A stretch of 64,000 nt of DNA from UBA1141 sp963665155 (lineage in GTDB: Bacteria; Chloroflexota; Dehalococcoidia; Lucifugimonadales; UBA3495), in assembly GCA_963665155.2 (NCBI GenBank), contig CAXXFI010000001.1, positions 558,001 to 622,000 of the forward strand, read 5' to 3'. The notes beneath the pieces are model-generated. The model saw only the letters and a program-made list of their open reading frames with translations. It was not told the origin of the DNA and searched no databases. The stretch's first letter is position 1, and every line of letters begins with the position of its first letter. Below are positions 24,449-33,421 of the stretch, piece by piece. The translations under genes were made by a program, and so were the position numbers.

Positions 24449-25576
24449 TCAGCATCGCATCCCCGAAGCTGTAGAACCGGTAACCTTCCCGGATCGCCTC
24501 TCTGTATGCCTCAAGAATAACCGTTCGTGTGGAAGTTGGTTATCAAAGCATCGACTATTTGGAATCGGTGACATCAATAGGGTGGAGCGGGGCAGGTGGA
24601 AGTTGGTTATCAAAGCATCGACTATTTGGAATCGGTGACCTGGCAGGATGAAAAGATCGGCTTGACCGGTAGCTGGAGACAATTGGCTCTGCCCTGACTT
24701 TACGGCCAATTGGGCGGCGTGCTCCAACACCCGCACCGACGTTGTGCCCACCGCAATTACCCGCCGCCCTTCTTTTTTCGCTCGGTTAATCGTTCCGGCG
24801 GCCTCGGCGCTCAGGTGAAAATACTCTGTATGTATCTCATGAGCGGTCGGGTCTTCGCCTTGCACTGGGCGGAATGTGTCCAAACCTACGTGGAGGGTCA
24901 CGAAGGCCAATTCCACTCCGACATTGTTGATCTTGTCCAGCAAACCTTGCGTAAAGTGCAGCCCGGCCGTTGGCGCGGCGGCGCTGCCTAGGTCGCTGGC
25001 GTAAACAGTCTGGTACCGCTCGGGGTCGTTCAGTTGCTGGTGGACGTATGGAGGAAGCGGTATCTCACCTAGATCCTCAATTGCCTCTTCCGGGTCCAAT
25101 CGCACGGTCTTTATGCCATCCGGGTGAGACGCCAAAATTTCAGCGGTTGGGACTTTCGCCTCTTCACCTTTGCTTGGGCCTTTTGTCTCCCCCCCTTTGC
25201 AAAGGGGGGTTAAGGGGGATTCTCCACTCGGCAGCTTCCCCTCGATGATAATCTTGGCCCCAGGCCGGAGCCGCCGACCCGGCTTGGCCAAAGCCCTCCA
25301 TACTCCCGGGCTCTCTCGATGGAGCAACAATAGCTCCACCTTGCCTCCGCTGTCTTCCCTCCGCCCGTGTAGCCTGGCTGGCAATACCCGGCTCTGGTTG
25401 AAAACCATCAGGTCGCCGGGACGCAAATATTCCAACATGTCGGTAAACGCCCGGTGCTGCAAAAGACCGGTGTCCCTATGCAACACCAGCAAACGGGAGG
25501 AGTCCCTGGGTTCCAAGGGGAACTGGGCAATGAACTCCGGAGGAAGGTCGTAATCGAAATCGTCGGTTCTGATCAT
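24449..25576 (-). CDS. queA: S-adenosylmethionine:tRNA ribosyltransferase-isomerase with aberrant 3' end
   Basis: QueA builds epoxyqueuosine in tRNA. Family motifs are present: FDYDLPPEFIAQFP, RVLPARLHGRR, GLGEIPLPPYV-like IPLPPYV, AAPTAGLHFT, HVGLDTFRPV, and TTSVRVLE. Two oddities stand out. Residues about 117-142 are an insert encoded by a dispersed palindrome (see 25189). The last 40 residues, after FHLPRSTLLM, are out of the QueA frame because a 44-bp segment is duplicated at 24529-24639; the true QueA C-terminus continues in another frame to 24441. The enzyme may be inactive, or the end may be misassembled. Confidence 0.85.
   Translation of the reverse strand: MIRTDDFDYDLPPEFIAQFPLEPRDSSRLLVLHRDTGLLQHRAFTDMLEYLRPGDLMVFNQSRVLPARLHGRREDSGGKVELLLLHRESPGVWRALAKPGRRLRPGAKIIIEGKLPSGESPLTPLCKGGETKGPSKGEEAKVPTAEILASHPDGIKTVRLDPEEAIEDLGEIPLPPYVHQQLNDPERYQTVYASDLGSAAAPTAGLHFTQGLLDKINNVGVELAFVTLHVGLDTFRPVQGEDPTAHEIHTEYFHLSAEAAGTINRAKKEGRRVIAVGTTSVRVLEHAAQLAVKSGQSQLSPATGQADLFILPGHRFQIVDALITNFHLPRSTLLMSPIPNSRCFDNQLPHERLFLRHTERRSGKVTGSTASGMRC
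24529..24639. repeat. 44-bp direct repeat at the queA 3' end
   Basis: GTGGAAGTTGGTTATCAAAG and the following 24 bases occur identically at 24529-24572 and 24596-24639. The unit covers the codons for DALITNFH. The duplication replaces the LISAFA-encoding part and shifts the frame. Confidence 0.95.
25189..25222. repeat. C/G-rich palindromic repeat inside queA
   Basis: CCCCCCCTTTGCAAAGGGGGG followed by TTAAGGGGGATT matches the intergenic palindrome family found elsewhere (25635, 32405, 39360, 39480, 40455, 49228). Here it is translated as SPLTPLCKGG without breaking the frame. Confidence 0.85.
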
Positions 25577-25634
25577 AGAATAAAGCGTTCAGCTTTATGC
25601 CGGAAGCAAATATTAGCTTGCGTTGTGGCAGCGG

Positions 25635-25669
25635 AAATCCCCCTAAATCCCCCTTTACCAAAGGGGGAC
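25635..25669. repeat. C/G-rich palindromic repeat, queA-folD spacer
   Basis: AAATCCCCCTAAATCCCCC followed by TTTACCAAAGGGGGAC; same family as the copy inside queA. It can form a hairpin between the two genes. Confidence 0.85.
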
Positions 25670-25681
25670 ATTAACTGCCAG

Positions 25682-26572
25682 TTAACTACGACCATGAATG
25701 CTGATTCGGGTTGCGGTCAGGGTGTTGACCAGCAGCATTGCGATGGTCATGGGACCAACGCCGCCTGGCACCGGGGTAATGGCTGCGGCCTTTTTCGACA
25801 CCGCCTCAAAGTCCACGTCGCCCACCAAGTAGTACCCATTCTTGCGACTGGAATCCTCCACCCGGTTGATGCCAACGTCAATAACCACTGCGCCTTCTTT
25901 CACCATGTCGGCGGTGATCATTTTGGGCTGGCCGGTGGCCGCCACCAAGATATCCCCTCGCCGGGTTATGCTGGGCAGATCTTTGGTGCGGGTATGGCAC
26001 ACCGTGACCGTAGCGTTGGCTCCGTCTTGCCGCTGCATCAACAAGATGGCCAAAGGCTTGCCCACGATGTCGCTACGACCGCAGATTACCACGTTTTTGC
26101 CCGCCGGATCATAGCCGTTGCGCAGGAGGAGTTGCTGAATGCCTGCTGGCGTTCCCGGCACGAAGTCGGGTCGCCCTTGCACCAAGAGTCCCACATTGTG
26201 GGGATGCAAACCGTCCACGTCCTTGGCAGGGTCCAGCACCTGAATGACGATTTTCTCATTAATATGGGAAGGCAAGGGAAGCTGGATCAAGACCCCGTGA
26301 CTCTTGGGGTCACGGTTAAGCTTGTCCACCAGCTTGAGCACCTCGGCTTCGGTGGTTTCAAAGGGAAGCTCGAACGACTGGCTGAACATCCCAACCCGGT
26401 CGCAAGCTCGGCGCTTGTTGCGAACGTAGATTGCCGAAGCACGGTCGTCGCCAACCAATACCACAGCCAGACCCGGCTTTACTTGGTGCTTCTGCCACAT
26501 TTCTTCGACGCCCGCAGCAACCTCTCCCAATATCTCCCGGGAAAGAACCGCGCCGTCCAGAATCTTTGCCAT
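25682..26572 (-). CDS. folD: Methylenetetrahydrofolate dehydrogenase/cyclohydrolase
   Basis: The start is set at Met 26572 (MAKILDGAVLSREI), where FolD normally begins. The 296-residue protein has the substrate-site SAIYVRNKRRACDRVG with catalytic Lys, HGVLIQLPLP, DVDGLHPHNVG, the NADP-site CGRSDIVGKPLA and the closing PVPGGVGPMTIAMLL. It interconverts 5,10-methylene- and 10-formyl-tetrahydrofolate in the cytosol. The length is normal and there are no breaks. Confidence 0.95.
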   Translation of the reverse strand: MAKILDGAVLSREILGEVAAGVEEMWQKHQVKPGLAVVLVGDDRASAIYVRNKRRACDRVGMFSQSFELPFETTEAEVLKLVDKLNRDPKSHGVLIQLPLPSHINEKIVIQVLDPAKDVDGLHPHNVGLLVQGRPDFVPGTPAGIQQLLLRNGYDPAGKNVVICGRSDIVGKPLAILLMQRQDGANATVTVCHTRTKDLPSITRRGDILVAATGQPKMITADMVKEGAVVIDVGINRVEDSSRKNGYYLVGDVDFEAVSKKAAAITPVPGGVGPMTIAMLLVNTLTATRISIHGRS

Positions 26573-26895
26573 GCTTTTCCTAAAGAGCCCAAATAGCCAA
26601 AAAAACAGTAGTCTGATAATCCGAGGACGCCCCAATTTTAGCACCGCTCGTCCCGCCTCTCAACGAAATTCAAAGCGTGGAAACGCCAATCCGGCGCTCC
26701 GGCGCAGACCAATGTCCGCCTATCCGCCCGTTTGAGACACTGCCTGGGTTCCAGGTTTTTCCGGAACGGCAGGGATCAGATGAGCACGCATTGACACCAA
26801 TCCAATCCCCCACTACACTCCCATCGCGTGGTGACCTGTGCAGAAACGGCCTTGGCCCGAGCACCACAAACGGGAGACTCGGCGGAGGAACAGCG

Positions 26896-27762
26896 ATGGA
26901 CTTTTTCTTCATTCAGATGTCCGATCCTCAGTTCGGGATGTTCTCCCGCCTGAGCGGCATGAATGACGAGCGAATCCAGCATTTACGCGAGCAAAATGGG
27001 TGGAACATTCTTCCCGCCGCCAAGACCACCGGCATTGCGCAAGATACGGCTCTTTATGAACGGGCCATAGCCGCCGCCAACCAGCTAAACCCGGCTTTTG
27101 TCCTGATTTCCGGAGACATGACTGAGGACCGGGACGACCCCAGTCAATTGGCCGAGTTGCGCCGGATAACCGCCAAGCTCCACTCCAACATCCCGGTCCG
27201 CTGGGCAGCCGGAAATTGGGACGTGGGCAACACACCAACCCCCCAATCTCTGGAAAAATATCGAGGAGATTTCGGCGCAGATTACTACTCGTTCCAGCAT
27301 GGCGGCTCCAGTTTTATTGTGCTGAACAGCAGCGTAGGATTCGACGACTCCCAAGCGCCCGGAGAGTGGGACCGCCAAATCGCTTTCCTCCAAACATCCT
27401 TAAACGAGGCCCAGGACAGAGGTAGCGCCCACAAAGTAATCTTCCTGCACCATCCGCTTTACAACCAAGACCCCGGCGAAGAAGATAGCTGGAAGGTCCT
27501 TCCCAGAGATAAACGGGGGGCGCTTTTGGAATTAATGGAAAAATATGAAGTGTCGGCGGTGTTCTCCGGCCATTGGCACAAATGCCACTACGTGGACCAT
27601 AAAGGCATTCAGATGGTCAAAACCGGAGCCGTAGGCTACCCCTTGGGCGAAGACCCCTCCGGGTTCAGGATAGTCAAAGTATTCCAGGACAGGATAGAGC
27701 ACCAATACTATGGGTTGGACCAGATCCCGGCATCTGAGAAATTGGCGCTTCCGGTAAATTAA
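26896..27762 (+). CDS. Calcineurin-like metallophosphoesterase
   Basis: ATG 26896 follows GGCGGAGGAACAGCG; the upstream extension to 26677 has no family sequence. The metal-site motifs appear in order: MSDPQFG, SGDMTEDRDD, GNWDVGN, HHPLYNQ and GHWHKCHY. The 288-residue length fits CpdA-like or purple-acid-type phosphoesterases (CSTP1-like). There is no signal peptide. The substrate is unknown. Confidence 0.85.
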   Translation: MDFFFIQMSDPQFGMFSRLSGMNDERIQHLREQNGWNILPAAKTTGIAQDTALYERAIAAANQLNPAFVLISGDMTEDRDDPSQLAELRRITAKLHSNIPVRWAAGNWDVGNTPTPQSLEKYRGDFGADYYSFQHGGSSFIVLNSSVGFDDSQAPGEWDRQIAFLQTSLNEAQDRGSAHKVIFLHHPLYNQDPGEEDSWKVLPRDKRGALLELMEKYEVSAVFSGHWHKCHYVDHKGIQMVKTGAVGYPLGEDPSGFRIVKVFQDRIEHQYYGLDQIPASEKLALPVN

Positions 27763-27859
27763 GACCGCATAAATTAAGACCGTAAACTAATAAGAATAAA
27801 CAAGACCTTCAGTTGGAACTGTAAATCAAGGTAGAACTGCAATTTGAGGAGGTAGCGAT

Positions 27860-28804
27860 ATGCCACTGGACCCGCAAGCACAAACGGTTTTGGACCTAAT
27901 GGCCGAGTTGGGGTTGCCCGCCAACCACACCATTTCACCGGAAGAAGCGCGCATCAACCAGCTGGCCCGTCCCAGGCCCCAAGGACCGGAAGTAGCCAAG
28001 GTGGAAGACCGCACCATCGCCAACGGTGACTTCCAGGTGCCGGTGCGTATCTACACGCCCGAGGGCACTGGGCCCTTCCCCGTCCTAAGCTGGTTCCACG
28101 GTGGCGGCTGGGTTTTAGGCAACCTGGACACCGCTGATTGTGTCTCCCGGCAACTGGCCGTGGGCGCAGGCTGTGTCGTGGTGTCCGTGGATTACCGTCT
28201 GTCCCCTGAAGCCAGGTTCCCCGTGCCCTTCGACGATTGCTACGCTGTGACCCAGTGGATTGCCCAAAACGGCGCCAGCATTAATGCGGACCCGACCGGG
28301 ATCGCCGTGGGTGGCGACAGCGCTGGCGGCAACTTGGCCGCAGGTGTGTCTCTGGCAGCCAAGGACCGGGGCGGCCTGCCCATCGCCTTCCAGTTGCTAA
28401 TCTACCCGGTCACGGCGGTGGACTTTAGCACCGGTTCCTACCAGCAAAACGCCGACGGCTACCTGCTGACCCGAGATGGGATGAAATGGTACTGGGACCT
28501 CTACCTCGGCAGCGATGCCGACGCTTCCAACCCCTACGCTGCACCGTTGGTGGCAAAGGACCTGAGCGGCCTTCCGCCAGCGTTGGTGATCACAGCCGAG
28601 TTTGACCCTCTGCGGGACGAGGGTGAAGCCTACGCCAAGAAACTCCAGGATGCTGGCGTCGCCACCACAGCCACCCGCTACGACGGCATGATCCACGGCT
28701 TTTTTGGCATGTCGGCTGTCATGGACAAAGGGGCTCAGGCAATCTCCCAGGCATCGACCGAGCTCAAGGCAGCTTTTGCGGCGAAAGAAGCTGCGGCCCG
28801 GTAG
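27860..28804 (+). CDS. Alpha/beta hydrolase, hormone-sensitive-lipase family esterase
   Basis: AGGAGGTAGCG precedes ATG 27860. The 314-residue protein has the HSL signature HGGGW, nucleophile in GDSAGGN, the acid in AEFDPLRDEG and the base in IHGFF. This family hydrolyses short-chain esters. It is 97 bases after the phosphoesterase and may be its own unit. Confidence 0.9.
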   Translation: MPLDPQAQTVLDLMAELGLPANHTISPEEARINQLARPRPQGPEVAKVEDRTIANGDFQVPVRIYTPEGTGPFPVLSWFHGGGWVLGNLDTADCVSRQLAVGAGCVVVSVDYRLSPEARFPVPFDDCYAVTQWIAQNGASINADPTGIAVGGDSAGGNLAAGVSLAAKDRGGLPIAFQLLIYPVTAVDFSTGSYQQNADGYLLTRDGMKWYWDLYLGSDADASNPYAAPLVAKDLSGLPPALVITAEFDPLRDEGEAYAKKLQDAGVATTATRYDGMIHGFFGMSAVMDKGAQAISQASTELKAAFAAKEAAAR

Positions 28805-28851
28805 TCGTTAACCAGTACCACATCTCTATGATACTGGTGCATAGCGTCTTA

Positions 28852-28887
28852 CCCCCTCTAAATCTCCCCCTTCGTAAGGGGAGAAGG
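28852..28887. repeat. C/G-rich palindromic repeat (divergent copy)
   Basis: CCCCCTCTAAATCTCCCCC, then TTCGTAAGGGGAGAAGG, in the spacer before the xanthine-dehydrogenase gene. Confidence 0.7.
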
Positions 28888-28946
28888 TCTTCCACTTTAA
28901 GATTAGGGAAGGCTAGGCCTCTCTCGATCTTGCTGAGGGGATAGAA

Positions 28947-31289
28947 ATGGTGCACCAGCAAGGGCGCGTTTTGGCATACGTCGGGCAGTCACTAAACCGC
29001 TTTGAGGACGATAGGCTGTTAAAGGGCGGCGGCGCCTTCGTTGACGACATGAAGCCGCCCGGCCTGCTGCACGGATACTTTGTTCGTAGCCAGCATGCCC
29101 ACGCCCAAATTCTCTCCGTCGACGTATCCCAAGCCCAAAGCATGCCCGGCGTCGTTGCGGTGCTCACCGGCGCGGAAATAGCCGGCCGGGTCAAGACCGT
29201 ACCTTCCCGGTACACGAAAGAGTTGGAAGGCGTCGACGTGCCGCAGCACCCGGCCCTAGCCCACGAAAAAGTCTGCTATGTGGGTCAGCCCGTGGCTGTG
29301 GTTGTGGCTGAAAGCCTGTACATGGCCAAAGACGCCGCCGATGCCGTTCAGGTGTCCTACGAGCCTCTAACACCAGTCCTAGACCCTGTGGAGGCAGCCG
29401 ACGGCAATTCGGACTCCATTCATGCCACCATGGACAGCAATGTCATCATGCGGATTCGGGCGGGACGAGGAGACCTGGCCGCTTCCTTCGCCAAAGCCGA
29501 CCGCATCGTAAAGGGGACTTATAACATTCCCCGATTGTCCGCGGCGCCCATGGAAGCCAGGGCCGTTCTGGCCCAATACCATAGAGACGAAGACCAGTTG
29601 ACCTTGTGGTCCTCAACCCAAACTCCTTTCAAGATCAAAAACCACCTGGAAATCCTGCTGCCCAACCCACCGAAGAACATCCGGGTCATCGCCCCTGACG
29701 TGGGCGGCGGCTTCGGGCAAAAGGTGGAGGTCTGGCCCGAAGATCTAGCCATCAGCTACCTGGCTGTGGAGTTGGGGCAACCCATCAAATGGGTCGAGGA
29801 ACGGTGGGAAAACTTGCTGGCCTACCATGCCCGGGGCTACGTGAGCGACGTCGAGGCTGCGGTCAAGAACGACGGCACGATTTTGGCTATGCGTCTCCGC
29901 ATAATCGCCGATGTTGGAGCCTATTTTCTGACCGCCACTCCTGGTCCGCCGGTAAACGCCGTGCTCCGCTGCGCTGGCCCCTACGCTATTCCCGACATGG
30001 ACGTGGAGGGCCTGGCGGTTATCACCAACAAACCGTCTACGGGTCCCTACCGGGGTGCCGGGGGACCGGAAGGCGCCTACTTTATGGAGCGGACCGTTGA
30101 CCTGATTGCCAAAGACCTTGGCTTGGACCCGGTAGCGGTCCGGCGCAAGAACCTGATTCCCAACAACGCATTCCCCTACAAAACCGCCACGGGTTTGACC
30201 TACGACTCCGGCAACTACGGCCCTGCGTTGGACCGTGCCCTGGAATTGTCGGAATATTCTCATTATCGCCAGCTTCAAAAAGACGCAATCCAAAAAGAGG
30301 GGACCGGCAGAGAGCCTTTGATTGGCATCGGTGTGGCCACCGTGGTCAAGGCTTCGGGCGGAGGCGGGGCCATGATGAGCAGCATTGCCAGAGTAGATAT
30401 TCAGCCGGACGGTCGGGTCAAGGTGTTTACCGAGATTACGCCTCACGGCCAGGGGACCGAGACTACCTTCGCCCAAATCGCCGCCGACGAGTTGGGCGTG
30501 GACATCGAGAACGTGGAGATACTCCACGGTGACACCAACGACCTGCCTTGGGGACAAGGCACCTTCGCCAGCCGTGGGCTCAGCGCTGGCGGGTCGGCCA
30601 TGCACGCCGGTCTACAGGAAGCGCGGCAGAAGCTGTCCCAGATAGCTGGCCACATATTGGAATGCTCCCCAGAGGCCGTTGCCTTCGAAGGAGGAACGGT
30701 TTTCAACTTGGAAGACCGGGAGCAAGCAATGTCCTTCGCCGAGTTGGCTTCGGCCGCCCGAGACCCGGAGCGGTTGCCGCCCGGCATGGAGCCGGGCCTG
30801 GCTTTCCAGACCGAGTTTACCCTGCCCAACAATCCCTACGGGTTCGCCGCCCACATTGCCGTGGTGGAGGTCGACCCGGAGACGGGCGGTGTCAAGTTCC
30901 TACGCTATGCAGCGGTTCACGACAGCGGCAAGGTCATTAACCCCAAGTTGTTTGAAGCCCAGATTCACGGCGCATTGGCGCAAGGGTTGGGTCAGGCCTT
31001 GACCGAAGTAACCGGATACAACCAGGATGGGCAGCCTACAAACGGCACGTTCATGAACTACGGGATGCCCGTGGCCGCCGATATGCCCGATTTTAGGTTG
31101 GATTTTACGGAAACCGAATCGCCGACCAATCCATTGGGCGTGAAGGGCGTCGGCGAACTGCCCACGGTGGCTTCTCCGGTGGCGGTGGCCAACGCCGTTA
31201 TGGACGCATTGGCCGGGGCTGGCATCCGCAACATTGACACGCCGCTGACACCCGATAAAATCTGGAAGGCATTGCATAGCCAAACTTGA
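28947..31289 (+). CDS. Molybdopterin-binding large subunit, xanthine dehydrogenase family
   Basis: The intact 780-residue protein has the a/b-hammerhead start (GQSLNRFEDDRLLKGGGAF), the PDVGGGFGQK molybdopterin motif, GPYRGAGGPEG at the active-site loop, HGQGTETTFAQIAADELG and the late catalytic Glu in KGVGELPT. The loop lacks the VAYRCSFR Cys of CO dehydrogenase, so a hydroxylase of another carbon substrate is likely. Such enzymes need FeS and FAD subunits, which are not adjacent here. Neighbouring SDR, amidohydrolase and dipeptidase genes suggest catabolism of an amide or heterocycle. Confidence 0.85.
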   Translation: MVHQQGRVLAYVGQSLNRFEDDRLLKGGGAFVDDMKPPGLLHGYFVRSQHAHAQILSVDVSQAQSMPGVVAVLTGAEIAGRVKTVPSRYTKELEGVDVPQHPALAHEKVCYVGQPVAVVVAESLYMAKDAADAVQVSYEPLTPVLDPVEAADGNSDSIHATMDSNVIMRIRAGRGDLAASFAKADRIVKGTYNIPRLSAAPMEARAVLAQYHRDEDQLTLWSSTQTPFKIKNHLEILLPNPPKNIRVIAPDVGGGFGQKVEVWPEDLAISYLAVELGQPIKWVEERWENLLAYHARGYVSDVEAAVKNDGTILAMRLRIIADVGAYFLTATPGPPVNAVLRCAGPYAIPDMDVEGLAVITNKPSTGPYRGAGGPEGAYFMERTVDLIAKDLGLDPVAVRRKNLIPNNAFPYKTATGLTYDSGNYGPALDRALELSEYSHYRQLQKDAIQKEGTGREPLIGIGVATVVKASGGGGAMMSSIARVDIQPDGRVKVFTEITPHGQGTETTFAQIAADELGVDIENVEILHGDTNDLPWGQGTFASRGLSAGGSAMHAGLQEARQKLSQIAGHILECSPEAVAFEGGTVFNLEDREQAMSFAELASAARDPERLPPGMEPGLAFQTEFTLPNNPYGFAAHIAVVEVDPETGGVKFLRYAAVHDSGKVINPKLFEAQIHGALAQGLGQALTEVTGYNQDGQPTNGTFMNYGMPVAADMPDFRLDFTETESPTNPLGVKGVGELPTVASPVAVANAVMDALAGAGIRNIDTPLTPDKIWKALHSQT

Positions 31290-31300
31290 ACGTGAGATTT

Positions 31301-31371
31301 ACCGCAGAGAGCTCGTAGACTGCTGGGATTCACATAAATTAATCTCTGCGTTCTCAGCGTGCTCTGCGGTG
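31301..31371. repeat. CACCGCAGAG-type palindromic repeat, copy 1
   Basis: ACCGCAGAGAGCTCG at the left and GCTCTGCGGT at the right are inverted; the middle contains AATCTCTGCG. Same family as 33321 and 59797. Confidence 0.75.
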
Positions 31372-31413
31372 CAAAATCAACGATAGTAAACCAGGATCGA
31401 AATAGGAGCAAAA

Positions 31414-32349
31414 ATGACGGTATTAGTTTTCGGCGGGACGGGGTTCATTGGCCAACGGGCGATTCGCCGCCTAGCGGACCGGGGCGAAAAAGTGGTCTGT
31501 ATGGACATCAACCCTAGGTCTGCTTCTTTCGATGAGTACGGCGACCAAGTCAGAGTCAGGTATGGCGACATTACCCAGTTCGAGGACGTTATCAAAGCGA
31601 TTCTCGCATCCAAGCCCGACCGCATTCTCAACCTGGCTTACCTGCTGGGCAGCGGCGACGACACCCCCCACTTCACCATGAAGCTAAATGTGTTGGGCAT
31701 GGACAACTGCTTTGAGGCAGCCAGGGTCTGCGGCGTGAACCGGGTGGTGTACGCTAGTTCCCTGGCATCCAGCGGCCAGCAGTCCCATTTCGGCGAGCGG
31801 CTGATCAACGAGGACGACGCCAAAATGGGTACCAGCCAGTACGCAGTACATAAGATTTTCAACGAGTTCCAAGCGGACCAGTTCAACTCGATTTACGGCA
31901 TGTCCATCACGGGCATCAGGCCAGCCAACGTGACCGGGCCGGACAAGGTACGCGGCTCTACCGATCACGTGCGCTGCATCGTCCTGCCTTCGATGGGGCA
32001 GCCGGTCAGTTTCCCCAAAAAAGACATCATGCGCCTGCCGGTGCATGTGGATGATGTGGCCGAGGCCTTCGTCCGGGTCACCCTAGCCGATTCCAGCCAC
32101 TATCCCCTGTACAACACCGGCGGCACACCCATCAGCATGGGAGACTTGGCCGACATCGTCCGTGGTTTCCTGCCCGATGCCCAGATCACCTTCGATAGCG
32201 ACGGTGGCCGGGAAGATTCCGGCAATTTCCTGGTGGACAACAGCCGCCTGTTAGGAGAGTTCGAGTTGGAGTACCCGCCGTTCCCCACACGGGTGCTACA
32301 AATCATAAACGAGGTGCGGGAGAGCGAAGGGTTGCCACTGGTAGGCTGA
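31414..32349 (+). CDS. NAD-dependent epimerase/dehydratase (extended SDR)
   Basis: The Rossmann motif is VFGGTGFIGQRA near the N-terminus, followed by an Asp (MDIN) favouring NAD. The catalytic Tyr and Lys are in SQYAVHK, and SSLAS supplies the Ser. RPANVTGP and a C-terminal substrate lobe complete the 311-residue fold. The substrate is not a clear nucleotide sugar; it may act on a catabolic intermediate given its neighbours. Confidence 0.85.
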   Translation: MTVLVFGGTGFIGQRAIRRLADRGEKVVCMDINPRSASFDEYGDQVRVRYGDITQFEDVIKAILASKPDRILNLAYLLGSGDDTPHFTMKLNVLGMDNCFEAARVCGVNRVVYASSLASSGQQSHFGERLINEDDAKMGTSQYAVHKIFNEFQADQFNSIYGMSITGIRPANVTGPDKVRGSTDHVRCIVLPSMGQPVSFPKKDIMRLPVHVDDVAEAFVRVTLADSSHYPLYNTGGTPISMGDLADIVRGFLPDAQITFDSDGGREDSGNFLVDNSRLLGEFELEYPPFPTRVLQIINEVRESEGLPLVG

Positions 32350-32404
32350 TTGATAGCGCTCAATCCGTATTCGGGCAGATTAGCTTGAATGCACGGCCCA
32401 GAGT

Positions 32405-32436
32405 CCCCCTTTCATAAGGGGGATTTAGGGGGATTT
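32405..32436. repeat. C/G-rich palindromic repeat
   Basis: CCCCCTTTCATAAGGGGG then ATTTAGGGGGATTTCCCC, in the spacer before the amidohydrolase. Confidence 0.85.
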
Positions 32437-32502
32437 CCCCCGTATAGTTGAACCAAAATGGCCTCCCCGATCCATCCCTGTGCGCCAGAGTGGAGTTGTC
32501 AA

Positions 32503-33303
32503 ATGAGGGTTGACGTTCATACCCACGTATACCCGGACCGAATAGCCCAGGTCATAACCGAGATCATGGAGCGGGATTTTGGCTATGGCGCCGTGACTTC
32601 CGGCACGGTCGATGCCATCAAGACCCACATGCGGGAGTCGGCCGTGGACAAGTCCATCGTCTTGGGGGTCACCGAACGGGTGGACCAAGTACGAGGCGCC
32701 AACGATTGGCTGATAAGCATTCAGGACGACATGCTGGTGCCCTTCGGCGCAATTCACCCCGACTTGGAAGACAAGCCCGGTGAAGTCCGGTTGCTGCGGG
32801 AAAACGGCATCAAGGGCATAAAGCTCCATCCGATAATGAACCAGTTTTACCCCGACGACCCAAAAATGTTTCCGGTGTACGAAGAGATGGGCGAGTCCAT
32901 GGTGCTGGAGATTCATTCCGGCAAATGGCCTCACACCAAACCCGGAGACCCTTTATACGCTGCACCGGAGCGGGTCATGAACGTGGTCCGGCAATTCCCA
33001 AAGCTTAAAGTAATCGCACTCCACCTAGGCGGGTTCTACATGCTCGACGAGGCGGAGCGGGAGTTGATCGGCCGGGAAAACGTCCTGATCGACACAACTT
33101 GGCCGCCGTCCATCAAAGAGGTGGGAGTCAAAACCCTAAGCACAATTATCAACAAGCATGGCATCAACAAGGTCTGCTTCGGCACGGACTTTCCGCTGGC
33201 CAGCCAGACCGTGGATGCCGAATTCATCGAAGGCCTGGCAATCTCCGATACTGACAAAGAGAAGATAATGGGCGAGAACGCCCGTGAGCTAATAGGCTTA
33301 TAA
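32503..33303 (+). CDS. Amidohydrolase family 2 (ACMSD-like) metal-dependent hydrolase
   Basis: I start at ATG 32503 (MRVDVHTHVYP), where the family's HxH motif begins. Further metal or active-site residues appear in IKGIKLHPIMNQF, LEIHSGKWPHT, VIALHLGG and FGTDFPLAS. The 266-residue TIM-barrel matches Amidohydro_2 enzymes, which include decarboxylases and lactonases. Neighbours suggest a catabolic step. Confidence 0.85.
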   Translation: MRVDVHTHVYPDRIAQVITEIMERDFGYGAVTSGTVDAIKTHMRESAVDKSIVLGVTERVDQVRGANDWLISIQDDMLVPFGAIHPDLEDKPGEVRLLRENGIKGIKLHPIMNQFYPDDPKMFPVYEEMGESMVLEIHSGKWPHTKPGDPLYAAPERVMNVVRQFPKLKVIALHLGGFYMLDEAERELIGRENVLIDTTWPPSIKEVGVKTLSTIINKHGINKVCFGTDFPLASQTVDAEFIEGLAISDTDKEKIMGENARELIGL

Positions 33304-33320
33304 ATAGGCCAGGGTGTGTT

Positions 33321-33393
33321 CACCGCAGAGTACGCAGAGACCGCAGAGTTTCTTCTATTATTGCTTCTCTTCGAACTCCGCGATCTCTGCGGT
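33321..33393. repeat. CACCGCAGAG-type palindromic repeat, copy 2
   Basis: CACCGCAGAGTACGCAGAGA at the left pairs with TCTCTGCGGT-containing sequence at the right; the spacer is T-rich. It lies just before the dipeptidase start. Confidence 0.85.
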
Positions 33394-33421
33394 TATTCGG
33401 CACTCTCTCAGGAGGAAGAAC

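Noticed and set aside
25454..26596. 380-residue open frame on the plus strand across queA and folD
   Set aside because: It lies opposite folD, has His/Gln-rich random composition and no ribosome site; folD on the other strand is certain.
29745..30605. 286-residue minus-strand frame opposite the xanthine dehydrogenase gene
   Set aside because: Shadow of a clear molybdopterin enzyme; His- and Val-rich translation without motifs.
28947..31289. Aerobic CO dehydrogenase large subunit
   Set aside because: The active-site loop is GPYRGAGGPEG and lacks the VAYRCSFR cysteine that marks form I CO dehydrogenase.
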